From NCBI RefSeq assembly GCF_000737765.1, contig NZ_JPRI01000005.1, forward strand, positions 186,001 to 250,000: a stretch of DNA of 64,000 nucleotides. Reading direction: 5' to 3'. This stretch comes from Chryseobacterium vrystaatense (GTDB lineage: Bacteria > Bacteroidota > Bacteroidia > Flavobacteriales > Weeksellaceae). Below are positions 1 through 8,780 of the stretch, piece by piece. Numbering within the stretch: position 1 is the stretch's first letter; every line of letters starts with the position of its first letter. A program made the position numbers and the translations under genes. The notes beneath the pieces are model-generated. The model made no database searches. It worked only from the letters and a program-made list of their open reading frames with translations, and had not been told where the DNA came from.

Positions 1-3000
1 TAACTTTCTTCCGGTGTTTTAAGTTTCATCTCTTTTAAGCCCTGTTTGTTCCAAAGGGTAGACAATTTACTCCAGCCTTTATGCCACTGCTCTGGAAGCC
101 CAGCCAAAGCAGATCGGAACTCACTTTGTTGCTCAGAGCTGGTATTGAACTCGCTGATGATTTTAATCTGATGATGAAGTTCTGCCAATTCCTGATAGCC
201 ATTTTTGATGCCCCACAATACAATGCTGGCCTCATTGGCAATCTTTACTTTGGCAGTATTTATTGGATCATCCCAGCACCAGTCGAGTACTATTTTATCC
301 ATCCAATCGGTGTACATAGGATGGACAAAAATTTCTTCTTTTGCAATCTTTTTTATGTTTTCTTTACTTTGTAATGTTCCTGTTGCAAATAATTCTCCTA
401 ATTTTCCTACTCTGTCTTCTGCTAGTTTTACTGCTAGATGATGTAATGGTTGCAATCCATTGTCTTTTGCGAGCTGAGTGTGGGTAGGTCCGTAAGGATT
501 TACTTTCCAGTTTCCTTGCTCCATTAAGGTGAGTTCATTATCTAAATATGTTTGGTAATCATCAATCATATTAATAGCTGCCAATGCAAGAAAATGATAG
601 AAACTGTTTTGAATCACTTTTATATATTGCGTAATATAATCAAATATCCCGAAGGCATTTAATACCTTGGCAAAAGATTTCATAGGTTCTGTAACCATAA
701 AATCCCTGAAATCGAGATATTTCAAAAATGTATCTGAATAAACATTGTCATCTGTTCCTTTGTATTTGTCATTTTTCTGCCTGCTGTCAGAAGTCTGTGC
801 CTTAGAAATGTCTTTTAAGAGCTCGTAAATAAGTGCATCATTAAAAGTTCTTTCCCCAGGTTTCATTTCTTCCTGTTCTTCCACCTTAATAGAAAATATT
901 TTGTTGTTTACTTTAGGTGCTATACTGGCAATTGTATCCAGCATCCCAAAACTTCCTGTCTGCACTATGGGACAAGCAGCATGCGAATAATACAGACCTT
1001 TATTCTGCGAATTAAATGGAATATTGGGGTTCAGGTTTCTATAATAGCTGGCAGCGCTTTTACTGCCTGTTGCTTTCATATGGTTTTTGACGGATTCCGG
1101 TAATAGATGAGGATTCGTAAAGGTATTGAATTTGAATCTGCTTTTGTCTAAGATAGAGGCAGCTGCATGACTGTTGGATCCACTACTGGCTTTATGATCT
1201 TTCAGGGTTCCTTTTGTACATTTTGCGGTCTCATACCATGGGAATACTTCTGGATCATATACTTTCATAACGGCTATTTCGCAAAAATTACTATGTGCAT
1301 AATAATCCTCTACAATATGCAGAGCTGCTCCGAAGTTGATCCTTCCTTCTACAGTATTAGGGTTTGATTTCTCAATAAATCTGATAAAACAGTCAAAAGC
1401 ACTTTCAAAGGGTACCGGGCCATTTCCTCTAATATAATTTTTGGTTCCGAATTGCGGATTGTCCAGCCATTGGCTTTCAACGGGGTCCATAACAAAAGCT
1501 GGATCCAGTTCGTTATTAAAATTAGGAGGCGGGCAGGGCTTATTGGTTCCGTTTTTCTTATTTTTCTTTTGTATTGCCTCGCACACTAGCTTGGGGTGAA
1601 GTGCCGCAGGATTGTCTATATGTTCTTGAGGTTTGTATACACCTAGTAATTCTGGAGTTATTTTAGCATATTTATCTCTAAAATCCTGAATGTATTTCAT
1701 GTAATTTTCAGGTCTTCCTTCTTTGTCGGCACCTTCTTTTTTCAGTTCACCAAATTCTTTTAATCCAAGAAATTCTACAAGTGATGTAACGGCCTCCCTA
1801 CTTAACTTGACAGGTGAAAATGCATGAGGTTCCCATTTTATTTCAGCTTGGGTCATACTATATTTAAACCCCACTGGAAGCTGATAAGTTCTCGTATCAT
1901 TTATTTTTACTCTGTTTACATCCATCAGTTTTTCCAGATCGCTCAGCAATTTTTTGTTTTCCTCTTCATTCTGGTTCTTTGCCTTGTATTCATTACTTAA
2001 TAAATCCAATGCATTTGCCATAGGACGTATAATCATTGGGTCTACGAATTGGGAAAAATCTCTTAGCCAGTTTCCAAAATAAATCTGCTTTCTTTCTTTA
2101 TTATTGTCACTTTTATATCTATCAATTTTACTTAGAGCATTCTTTTCAATAGCTTCGTGACCAAGACCATGAAGATCATCCCCCATACCTGCACCGAAAA
2201 ATTCAAAACCGGCAAAGTATTGGTCATCGTAATCTACACGGTTATCTACAAAATCTTTTAGTTGCTGGTGAAGATCTGCAAAGTCCCAGATCAGTTTTTT
2301 TTCTGCTCCTTTAATGGTAGCAGTCGCATAATGCTGATTTTTCTGTTCGAAGGGGTCTATAAAATACTGTTTGTATTTTATATTCATATTGGAGGTGAAC
2401 CTTGCGCCCTCATCTCCTTTAGAATCTCCCTTCTTTGATGAATATTCAAATCGCAGCAGGTAGTCGAGATGATGACCAAACTCTTCAACAAGCGCAAGCA
2501 TCAGCAGTTTTTGAAATCCGTTATTTTTAAGGGCATTGTCCACGAATCCCTGTGAGATCAGGATGTGATTGTAGTATTTTTTATTTTCTCCCGTATAATA
2601 GGCCGCACCGATACCATCGAGTTCTTTGACAACCGTAATTTTAGGATTAATAGACTGTTTCCTGTCACTTGCTTTCTGATAGAGTTCCTGATAGGCATCC
2701 AAAGGGATATCACTTCCAAAAATATCAGCCATCCAAAAACAGAACATAGCCATACTGTCTTTTTTAGCAAAAGCAAAAAGCTGTTCCAGGGCAAATGTAC
2801 TTTTCAGGGTGTAGTCACTTTCTTCAATGACAGGTTCGACAGGAGAGTAGGACTGATGTTTTACACCGCCATCCTTACCTTGCTGCTCAACCTTTTTATT
2901 GCTGTTCAGACTGAGATTTTCCTTAAAGGATTCTATATTGATTTTATTGGAAATCTCATTGATATGTCCTCCCTGTACCACATAGTCCTTATTAACGGCT

Positions 3001-3035
3001 ACTTTAATATTTTTTGCCTGTTTTATAATTGCCAT
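1..3035 (-). CDS. Het-C domain type VI secretion effector (partial, 3' end outside window)
   Basis: The frame is open from an ATG at 3035, two bases after the vgrG stop, down to the window edge: at least 1011 codons with no stop. It has no signal peptide. The central part matches the Het-C (heterokaryon incompatibility) family: GNWLRDFSQ at residues 321-329, HIVEDYYAHSN at 573-583, and GPTHTQLAKD at 849-858. Fungal and bacterial Het-C proteins share the NWLRD and ED..AHSN blocks. The N-terminal part has a separate metal-site-like motif, EEFGHHLD at 184-191, followed about 20 residues later by GDEGARF. Its place directly behind vgrG and tssD indicates a cargo effector loaded on the VgrG spike (inference). 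Het-C-like bacterial proteins are suspected membrane or lipid-active toxins; the activity here is not established. No obvious immunity gene lies in the visible part, but one could sit beyond the left edge. Confidence 0.85.
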   Translation of the reverse strand, partial: MAIIKQAKNIKVAVNKDYVVQGGHINEISNKINIESFKENLSLNSNKKVEQQGKDGGVKHQSYSPVEPVIEESDYTLKSTFALEQLFAFAKKDSMAMFCFWMADIFGSDIPLDAYQELYQKASDRKQSINPKITVVKELDGIGAAYYTGENKKYYNHILISQGFVDNALKNNGFQKLLMLALVEEFGHHLDYLLRFEYSSKKGDSKGDEGARFTSNMNIKYKQYFIDPFEQKNQHYATATIKGAEKKLIWDFADLHQQLKDFVDNRVDYDDQYFAGFEFFGAGMGDDLHGLGHEAIEKNALSKIDRYKSDNNKERKQIYFGNWLRDFSQFVDPMIIRPMANALDLLSNEYKAKNQNEEENKKLLSDLEKLMDVNRVKINDTRTYQLPVGFKYSMTQAEIKWEPHAFSPVKLSREAVTSLVEFLGLKEFGELKKEGADKEGRPENYMKYIQDFRDKYAKITPELLGVYKPQEHIDNPAALHPKLVCEAIQKKNKKNGTNKPCPPPNFNNELDPAFVMDPVESQWLDNPQFGTKNYIRGNGPVPFESAFDCFIRFIEKSNPNTVEGRINFGAALHIVEDYYAHSNFCEIAVMKVYDPEVFPWYETAKCTKGTLKDHKASSGSNSHAAASILDKSRFKFNTFTNPHLLPESVKNHMKATGSKSAASYYRNLNPNIPFNSQNKGLYYSHAACPIVQTGSFGMLDTIASIAPKVNNKIFSIKVEEQEEMKPGERTFNDALIYELLKDISKAQTSDSRQKNDKYKGTDDNVYSDTFLKYLDFRDFMVTEPMKSFAKVLNAFGIFDYITQYIKVIQNSFYHFLALAAINMIDDYQTYLDNELTLMEQGNWKVNPYGPTHTQLAKDNGLQPLHHLAVKLAEDRVGKLGELFATGTLQSKENIKKIAKEEIFVHPMYTDWMDKIVLDWCWDDPINTAKVKIANEASIVLWGIKNGYQELAELHHQIKIISEFNTSSEQQSEFRSALAGLPEQWHKGWSKLSTLWNKQGLKEMKLKTPEES

Positions 3036-3037
3036 GG

Positions 3038-4975
3038 CTAGAATATTTTAGCTTTTTCAGCACTGTTGTTTTCGATAATTTTTCCGCTCTGAAGCGTCAT
3101 ATTTTCTTTTTCACTGAACATGGTAATTTTCCCTGCCAGCGACTGGGAAGTCTCAGATTGCCTGTGAATGTCTTTCTCAGCCATTTCCTTTCTGGTATCA
3201 GAAGTCTCTCTGATATCACCTGCGGCTGTCTGTACAATATCTGTACCTGCAATGGAGGTGATATTGCTGTTGGCTGAATTGGAAATGTTTTCACCGGCAC
3301 TTACAGATATATTTTTTCCGGCTGTCATATCGATGTTCTCTCCGGCTTTAAATATCATATTCTTTGGAGCGGTTACGGTAATGTTTCCCTTCCCGTCCAT
3401 CAGGTAGGTATTTCCGCTGGGATCTTCTATAAAGATACTTCCTTCCTGGTCATTAAATATTACCTTATTTCCGCTTCTGGTCTGGATCGATTTGATGTGG
3501 TTTTTTACCCCTCCGCCCAGCGCAATCTGGCCGTGAAACATTCCTCCCATCGCAAAAGGAAAATCAGGGTGGTGGTACTCAAAACCTACCATGACCTGAT
3601 CACCGACTTCAGGAACAGCTACAAAGCCTCTGTTTTGTGTAATGGCCTCTGTTCCTCCTGCATCCGGACTCATCATTCTGATGAAATAGGTAGTATCCGG
3701 ATTTCGCTGCCAGTCGAACCTTACCATTATGCGTCCCTGATTAAGTGGGTCAGTGTTAGATATTACGGTCGCTACTTGTGGTTCGGCTTTAGGCAGTATA
3801 AAATCAGGTTTAGGCATAAACCCTGTACCTTCTGCGATAGCTTCAAATTTTCCGGTATAATATCCTCTGGCATCTACCTCGTGATAGGCTTCGGTGATGC
3901 TAAGCTTGGTAAAATAAGAAGTCTCGTTGGAATCTGGTTTTCTCATTTCGATATCTGCTGTACAGCCCGGATAAAGAAAAGGAACGGTGGTATTTCCTGA
4001 CACTGAAAATACTTCTACTGCGGCACTTCCTGCAGCACTTTTCTGGGAATCATCCACATCCATAAACATATTGGCATTGACAGGAGCCGGAGTAAGCGAG
4101 CGGGCTTTGAAAATACCGTCACTAAGTTCATAGGCTTTGGCAGGAACTTCTCCCGGATGTTTGATGCTGTTTTCTGATCCCGTCATCTTAGTGTGCTCAC
4201 TGCTGTTGTATCCGAAAAATTCAGGTTTGGTATGTACTGCTTTAAGTTCAATCTGTACATCCGTAGCATTGCTTCCAAAGATAAGACGTACCGGTTTTTC
4301 AGGTACCGGAAGTTTTCCGAAATGAAGTACCTCGCCATCATAATAAAACTGCTCACCATAAGCTTCTGCAGTTCTTGCCAGATAATTATAGTGGGTTTCG
4401 TTGTATTGGGAGCTGTAGTTGATGTAACTTTTATTTTGAGGGTCTATTCTGATGTCGAATTTTTCAGAACCCAGTGTTTCTCTGATAATTTTGTCTGCAA
4501 TAATTCCTGTATTAACAGACTGACTGCCCCCGAAACTCTGAGTGTGGGGTGCAGAATCCATAAGAATCGTAGGGCTTTGCCCTTTCAGGACGATATTGCC
4601 CAGGCTCATGTTATCCTGACTGAATGCTGCTTTGGTGATTACTCCTACAAAAGTTCTTTCAGGACTTTCATTTTCATAATCTTTGTATTTAAAAACAATC
4701 GTTATACGTTTGCCCAGAAACTGGCGTGCTTCTTCAAGATTATGATTCTGAGTTTCTCCCAGAGAGTCATGGGCAAGGGTAAGTTCAAAATGATGATGGC
4801 GCCGGGCACTCTGCTGCAGGCAGAAATGCTTAAAGTGTTTTATTGTTTTGCCTTCAATGATAATATCAAGTTTGACTACCCGGTTAATTCCCGGAAGGTG
4901 GTTGCCTGAAATTTTATCTGCGTTGTCGGGCGCTTTATAATAATTAGGTTTAAATGAAAAATTATTTCCGTCCAT
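3038..4975 (-). CDS. vgrG: Type VI secretion system spike protein VgrG (TssI)
   Basis: This 645-residue protein is a phage-spike-like VgrG. The N-terminal half resembles the gp27/phage late control domain (about 1-390), followed by a gp5 OB-fold (about 398-480, around NQGRIMVRFDWQ). A C-terminal beta-helix needle (about 510-610) has regularly spaced repeats such as MIFKAGENIDMTAGKNISVSAG. VgrG trimers cap the Hcp tube and carry effectors into target cells. It lies between tssD upstream and the Het-C effector two bases downstream, so vgrG and the effector are almost certainly co-translated. The length is usual for VgrG of the Bacteroidetes subtype-iii system. The rest of the T6SS apparatus (sheath, baseplate, ClpV) is not in this window. 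Confidence 0.93.
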   Translation of the reverse strand: MDGNNFSFKPNYYKAPDNADKISGNHLPGINRVVKLDIIIEGKTIKHFKHFCLQQSARRHHHFELTLAHDSLGETQNHNLEEARQFLGKRITIVFKYKDYENESPERTFVGVITKAAFSQDNMSLGNIVLKGQSPTILMDSAPHTQSFGGSQSVNTGIIADKIIRETLGSEKFDIRIDPQNKSYINYSSQYNETHYNYLARTAEAYGEQFYYDGEVLHFGKLPVPEKPVRLIFGSNATDVQIELKAVHTKPEFFGYNSSEHTKMTGSENSIKHPGEVPAKAYELSDGIFKARSLTPAPVNANMFMDVDDSQKSAAGSAAVEVFSVSGNTTVPFLYPGCTADIEMRKPDSNETSYFTKLSITEAYHEVDARGYYTGKFEAIAEGTGFMPKPDFILPKAEPQVATVISNTDPLNQGRIMVRFDWQRNPDTTYFIRMMSPDAGGTEAITQNRGFVAVPEVGDQVMVGFEYHHPDFPFAMGGMFHGQIALGGGVKNHIKSIQTRSGNKVIFNDQEGSIFIEDPSGNTYLMDGKGNITVTAPKNMIFKAGENIDMTAGKNISVSAGENISNSANSNITSIAGTDIVQTAAGDIRETSDTRKEMAEKDIHRQSETSQSLAGKITMFSEKENMTLQSGKIIENNSAEKAKIF

Positions 4976-5056
4976 GATAGTGTTTTTTTACTGATTGAGT
5001 TTTTCGAATTTAAAACCGAAATAAGTCTGTTCTGTATGCTGGGATACCATGTCAGC

Positions 5057-5104
5057 CAAAAAAGACAGAATAGAGTTCCTGATTATGGCTTTACTATTCT
5101 GTCT
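5057..5104 (-). terminator. Intrinsic terminator or attenuator between tssD and vgrG
   Basis: Reading the minus strand, an 11-bp stem (AGACAGAATAG, arms at 5094-5104 and 5063-5073) is followed directly by a run of six T. It sits about 30 bp after the tssD stop. It would end most tssD transcripts while letting some continue into vgrG, fitting the large excess of tube over spike subunits. Confidence 0.7.
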
Positions 5105-5133
5105 GTCTTTTCCTGATAATGTAAATTATGGGA

Positions 5134-5541
5134 TTATGATGTTGGCCATCCTCCATCGTAAGATGAAGTTCCAAGCTCAATCTGCTCTGCACTGATCACA
5201 AAACTGATGTACATACTGTTCTCATCTACGGCATTGAAATCCACTTCATGCTGGATCACATAACCATTGTTCCATTTTAAAGTCGTTAATGTTCCTTCTT
5301 CATGAGATTTGTTGAATGTTACTTCACCTACTGTAGGTTTGTATTTTCCATTCAGAAGACTTTCCAGTATATCAGATTTTTCTGTAGCTTCTACTGTGAT
5401 TTTAACTAAGGCATTAGAGGGGTCGGATGCTACACGTCCGGAAACATCAATAGATCGGGATACGCTGTAATTAAGTTTTAATAATTTCTGCCCTTCACCG
5501 TTATTGAATTTTAAAATTCCTCTTGAATTTCTTTCTGCCAT
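5134..5541 (-). CDS. tssD: Type VI secretion system tube protein TssD (Hcp-like)
   Basis: This 135-residue protein matches the TssD/Hcp family of Bacteroidetes T6SS. It is an all-beta protein with no signal peptide, with the ILKFNNGEGQKLLKLNYSVS start and the SFVISAEQIELG end typical of the group. Hexameric rings stack into the inner tube that is propelled from the cell. Location upstream of vgrG supports the call. A strong promoter (5592-5622) lies just upstream and a terminator-like hairpin follows the gene, so it can be made in excess. The ATG at 5541 is the only sensible start. Confidence 0.92.
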   Translation of the reverse strand: MAERNSRGILKFNNGEGQKLLKLNYSVSRSIDVSGRVASDPSNALVKITVEATEKSDILESLLNGKYKPTVGEVTFNKSHEEGTLTTLKWNNGYVIQHEVDFNAVDENSMYISFVISAEQIELGTSSYDGGWPTS

Positions 5542-5591
5542 GATCTTTGGTTTTGATGGTTAATAAATTGTGATTTGGTATTGTATGTCAC

Positions 5592-5622
5592 CAAAAATAG
5601 AAGTATTTACCACACTGGCAAA
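5592..5622 (-). promoter_or_regulatory. Bacteroidetes-type promoter of tssD
   Basis: On the minus strand TTTG (5622-5619) is followed after exactly 19 bases by TATTTTTG (5599-5592). This is a perfect fit to the Bacteroidetes primary sigma consensus TTTG-N19-TAnnTTTG. Transcription would begin near 5586, giving a leader of about 45 nt before the tssD ATG. Confidence 0.75.
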
Positions 5623-5719
5623 CAGAATGTTCAGAAATTTCAAAAAATGTAGTAGTTTTACCACTAACAAGTGTTAGGTTTTTCTGTGTCTATTAGTTTT
5701 CAAATTGGAAAAATAGCAT

Positions 5720-6688
5720 TTACTTATCTTTATAGAGGATGTTTTTTATAATCATCTCCGAATGAATTCTAGAGTTTTCTATAAACCACTGATGGGTGTC
5801 TTTTCCACCGCACACTACACCTGCCAAATACAAATTAGGGACATTGGTTTCCATTGTTTCCTGATGGTGTAATGGATTTAGACAGTCTCCCTGCAGGTCA
5901 ATACCAGAGTTTTTTAAAAAATCAAAATCAGGAATGTAGCCTGTCAATGCCAAAACAAAATCATTTTCAATCTCATTGATCTGTCCGTTTTCATCTTTAA
6001 AAATAACGGTATGCTCCGTGATTTCTACTAATTCAGAATTAAAATGAGCGTTGATGCTTCCTTCTGCAATTCTGTTTTCGATATCTGGCTTTACCCAGTA
6101 TTTTACATTTTTTGAAATTTCGGAGTGACGGATAATCATCGTTACTTCAGCTCCTTTACGATAGGTTTCGAGTGCTGCATCCACTGCAGAATTACTTGAT
6201 CCTACAATTACCATTTTCTGTTGGGCATAGGGATAAGGTTCTGTATAATAATGCTTCACCTTCGGAAGGTTTTCTCCCGGAATATTCATCAGATTCGGAA
6301 TGTCATAAAAGCCTGTGGAAATAATGACGTTTTTAGCTTTATAGATTGCTTTGGAAGTCTCGACCTTAAATAAATCTCCTGTTTTTGAAACTTTCAGGGC
6401 TTTTTCATAAAGATTAATATTGACTTGCTTTTGTCTGGCAATTCCCTGGTAATATTCCAAAGCTTCCTGTCGGCCTGGCTTGGGAGCTGGAGAAATAAAA
6501 GGAATACCACCAATTTCCAGTTTTTCAGCTGTTGAGAAAAAACGCATATATAAGGGATAATGGTATAAGGAATTGACGATGGTTCCTTTTTCTATGATCA
6601 GATGAGTCAGATTGTTTTTCTGGGCTTCAAGGGCACAGTTGAGACCTATAGGTCCACCTCCAATAATGAGGATGTCTAAAATTTCCAT
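5720..6688 (-). CDS. ypdA: YpdA-family FAD/NAD(P)-dependent disulfide reductase (putative bacillithiol disulfide reductase)
   Basis: This 322-residue flavoprotein has an N-terminal FAD-binding Rossmann motif (IIGGGPIGLNCALEA, residues 8-22) and a second nucleotide-binding motif (VVGSSNSAVDAALE, about 160-174). It also has the FAD-contacting NLYLAGVVCGG near the C terminus. It lacks a CxxC redox pair, as usual for YpdA/Bdr. In Firmicutes YpdA reduces bacillithiol disulfide using NADPH; the same role here depends on whether this organism makes bacillithiol, which the window does not show. It is a single-gene unit with a -7-like TAAATTTG (6700-6693) ending four bases before the ATG. Confidence 0.85.
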   Translation of the reverse strand: MEILDILIIGGGPIGLNCALEAQKNNLTHLIIEKGTIVNSLYHYPLYMRFFSTAEKLEIGGIPFISPAPKPGRQEALEYYQGIARQKQVNINLYEKALKVSKTGDLFKVETSKAIYKAKNVIISTGFYDIPNLMNIPGENLPKVKHYYTEPYPYAQQKMVIVGSSNSAVDAALETYRKGAEVTMIIRHSEISKNVKYWVKPDIENRIAEGSINAHFNSELVEITEHTVIFKDENGQINEIENDFVLALTGYIPDFDFLKNSGIDLQGDCLNPLHHQETMETNVPNLYLAGVVCGGKDTHQWFIENSRIHSEMIIKNILYKDK

Positions 6689-6692
6689 GGAA

Positions 6693-6700
6693 CAAATTTA
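6693..6700 (-). promoter_or_regulatory. Predicted -7 box of ypdA, four bases before the start codon
   Basis: TAAATTTG on the minus strand matches TAnnTTTG. Only four bases separate it from the ATG at 6688, so the transcript would start at or very near the start codon. No TTTG at the ideal 19-base spacing was noted. Confidence 0.45.
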
Positions 6701-6806
6701 CTTAAAACCATTGCATTATGAGGAAATTTGATGACAGAACTTATCTATGAGCAGCATTGTATTGGCATCAGTTTTGGTGTTTCCTATCTATTGAAAAATT
6801 GAAAAG

Positions 6807-7448
6807 ATGAAAAACTTTATTATTCCAGTAATTGCATTAACCATGTTGACAGCTTGTAAAAAGAATCCCGAAAAGCCTGTTCCCAACGTGATAGATTCTA
6901 TGGCTCAGGTCAGAGAAAAAAATGTTGAGGCTGGGCAGCAGAAAAAAACAGATGAAGCAGCGGTAAAGAAAGCGAATGATGAGGTCCTACAAGCTCTGAA
7001 AAGTAAGGATTATAAAACATTTGCAACATTTATTCATCCCGAAAAAGGAATAAGTTTCTCAATGTATGGATTTGTTAATCCTAAGGATGACAGACATTTT
7101 TCGAAAGATGATTTTGAAAAATTCCAGCCAACAAAAACGTTGTTTACCTGGGGTGCTCAGGATGGTTCCGGAGATCCATATAAAGCCACCATCAATGATT
7201 ATTTCGCAAAATGGGTATTTTCTAAAGATTTTACAGCATCACAATATTCATTAAATAAATTTTTAGGAGGAGGAAATTCACTTAATAATTTAAAGGAAAT
7301 ATATCCGGGGAAAGACTTTACCGAAAATTATATAAAAGGCACAGAAAAGAATGGTGAAATGGATTGGAAAACTATTCGGTTGGTCTTTGAAGAGTTTCAG
7401 GGTAAGGAATACCTGATAGCTGTTGTCAACGATCAATGGACTATTTAA
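6807..7448 (+). CDS. Predicted lipoprotein of unknown function
   Basis: 213 residues with a lipoprotein signal: a hydrophobic N terminus followed by lipobox LTAC with the lipidated Cys at 17, then a charged linker. The remainder (about 55-213) is a soluble domain containing KSKDYKTFATFIHPEKGISFSMYGF, which resembles small secreted lipoproteins common in flavobacteria. I do not recognise a named family. Its stop codon overlaps the stop of the convergent glycosyltransferase gene by four bases (7445-7448). Confidence 0.75.
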   Translation: MKNFIIPVIALTMLTACKKNPEKPVPNVIDSMAQVREKNVEAGQQKKTDEAAVKKANDEVLQALKSKDYKTFATFIHPEKGISFSMYGFVNPKDDRHFSKDDFEKFQPTKTLFTWGAQDGSGDPYKATINDYFAKWVFSKDFTASQYSLNKFLGGGNSLNNLKEIYPGKDFTENYIKGTEKNGEMDWKTIRLVFEEFQGKEYLIAVVNDQWTI

Positions 7449-8755
7449 CCTAAAATTTCAGCGAGCTTTTTAGTCAGATTTCTTCTTGAGAACTGTTCAA
7501 TATTTTGTACATTTTCAAGAAGATTTCCCTTTTTCCACAATTCATATTTCTCCAGGATAAAATCTTTCACCAGTTTAGATTCCTGATAACTGAAATGTTT
7601 TCCTGCTCCGGTCTCATCCAGTATCCTTGCAACATCTGCCTGGTCCGGACCGAAAGAAACGATCTGTTTTCCTGTTGCGAGATATTCGAATATTTTTCCG
7701 GGAATGATACCTCTGGAAGACGCATTTGGAAAATTGGTGATTAATAACAGATTCGAATTGGCCATTTCTTCTACAGCTTTATCATGAGAAATATAGCCCA
7801 GGTTAAGGATGTGATTTTTGAGATTTGAACTTTCTATAGATTGAAGAATCTTATCGTCAACTCTTCCTGCAAACTTTAATGTAAAATGTGCTGCAAATCC
7901 AGTGTTTTCATTTACTAATTCATCCAATATTTTCCAAAGATTTTCCGGATTTCTTAATTGCTCAAGAACGCCGATATAACTTAAAGTGAATGATTCAGCA
8001 TTTTGTCTGCTCGCATTGTCTGCTGTTATGGTTTGCGGAACCGCAGCATCGCTTTCATCAAATCCATTGGTGATGCAGACAGCGTTGGCTCCTGCTTTTC
8101 TAAAATTTTCAGCATCCGTATAACTTGTGGCTAATGTAATATCAGCATTTTTAAAAACGGCACTTTCGAGCTGACGGTGTTTTCTGTCAGAACGTTTGGT
8201 GAGTTTTAGATGTTGATAATAGGAAATCTCTGTCCAGGGGTCCCGGAAGTCGGCGATCCATTTAAGGGCTGGGAATTTGTGTTTCAGACCAAGACCTATC
8301 ATATGAAGAGAGTGGGGTGGTCCGGAAGTGACGACCACATCAATTTTGTTTTCTTTTAAATACTGTTCAAGGAATTTTATGGAAGGTTTTACCCAAAATA
8401 CTCTGGCATCAGGAATGAAAAAATTACCTCTCACCCAGATCGACAGTTTTGATTTCCAGCTTTGATTTTTACCAACATCAAATTGTCCTGCTTTAAACTT
8501 TTTGTTGCTTTTATTAAGTTTTTCAGCCAGTTGGTAAGGTTCCCATATTTTGGTTTTTACAATCTCAATATTTTTCGGAACATCTTTCAGAAGACTTTCA
8601 TCAACTAAGGGATAGCTTGGGTTTTCCGGGGTGTAGATCACAGGATTCCAGCTGAATTCCGGCAGATATTTTGCGAACTTCAGCCATCTTTGAACACCAG
8701 GACCTCCCGCAGGAGGCCAGTAATAGGTGATGATCAGTATTTTTTTTTGTTCCAT
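7445..8755 (-). CDS. Glycosyltransferase, GT4-like (GT-B fold)
   Basis: 436 residues. The N terminus ITYYWPPAGGPGVQRWLKFAKYLPE is the typical start of flavobacterial GT4-like enzymes of surface polysaccharide or lipid glycosylation. The C-terminal domain contains a nucleotide-sugar-binding region (PGKIFEYLATGKQIVSFGPDQADVARIL) with the family's conserved Glu. No signal peptide is seen, as expected for a cytosolic GT. Substrate and acceptor cannot be read from sequence. It is followed on the minus strand only by the convergent lipoprotein gene, and the YfhO gene lies upstream, 25 bp away in the same direction, so both may share a transcript. Confidence 0.85.
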   Translation of the reverse strand: MEQKKILIITYYWPPAGGPGVQRWLKFAKYLPEFSWNPVIYTPENPSYPLVDESLLKDVPKNIEIVKTKIWEPYQLAEKLNKSNKKFKAGQFDVGKNQSWKSKLSIWVRGNFFIPDARVFWVKPSIKFLEQYLKENKIDVVVTSGPPHSLHMIGLGLKHKFPALKWIADFRDPWTEISYYQHLKLTKRSDRKHRQLESAVFKNADITLATSYTDAENFRKAGANAVCITNGFDESDAAVPQTITADNASRQNAESFTLSYIGVLEQLRNPENLWKILDELVNENTGFAAHFTLKFAGRVDDKILQSIESSNLKNHILNLGYISHDKAVEEMANSNLLLITNFPNASSRGIIPGKIFEYLATGKQIVSFGPDQADVARILDETGAGKHFSYQESKLVKDFILEKYELWKKGNLLENVQNIEQFSRRNLTKKLAEILG

Positions 8756-8780
8756 TAAATTTGAACAATAATCTTAAACG

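Noticed and set aside
3097..4909. Several plus- and minus-strand ORFs of 60-240 codons inside vgrG
   Set aside because: They lie in other frames of a clear VgrG gene, with no recognisable domains and poor start sites.
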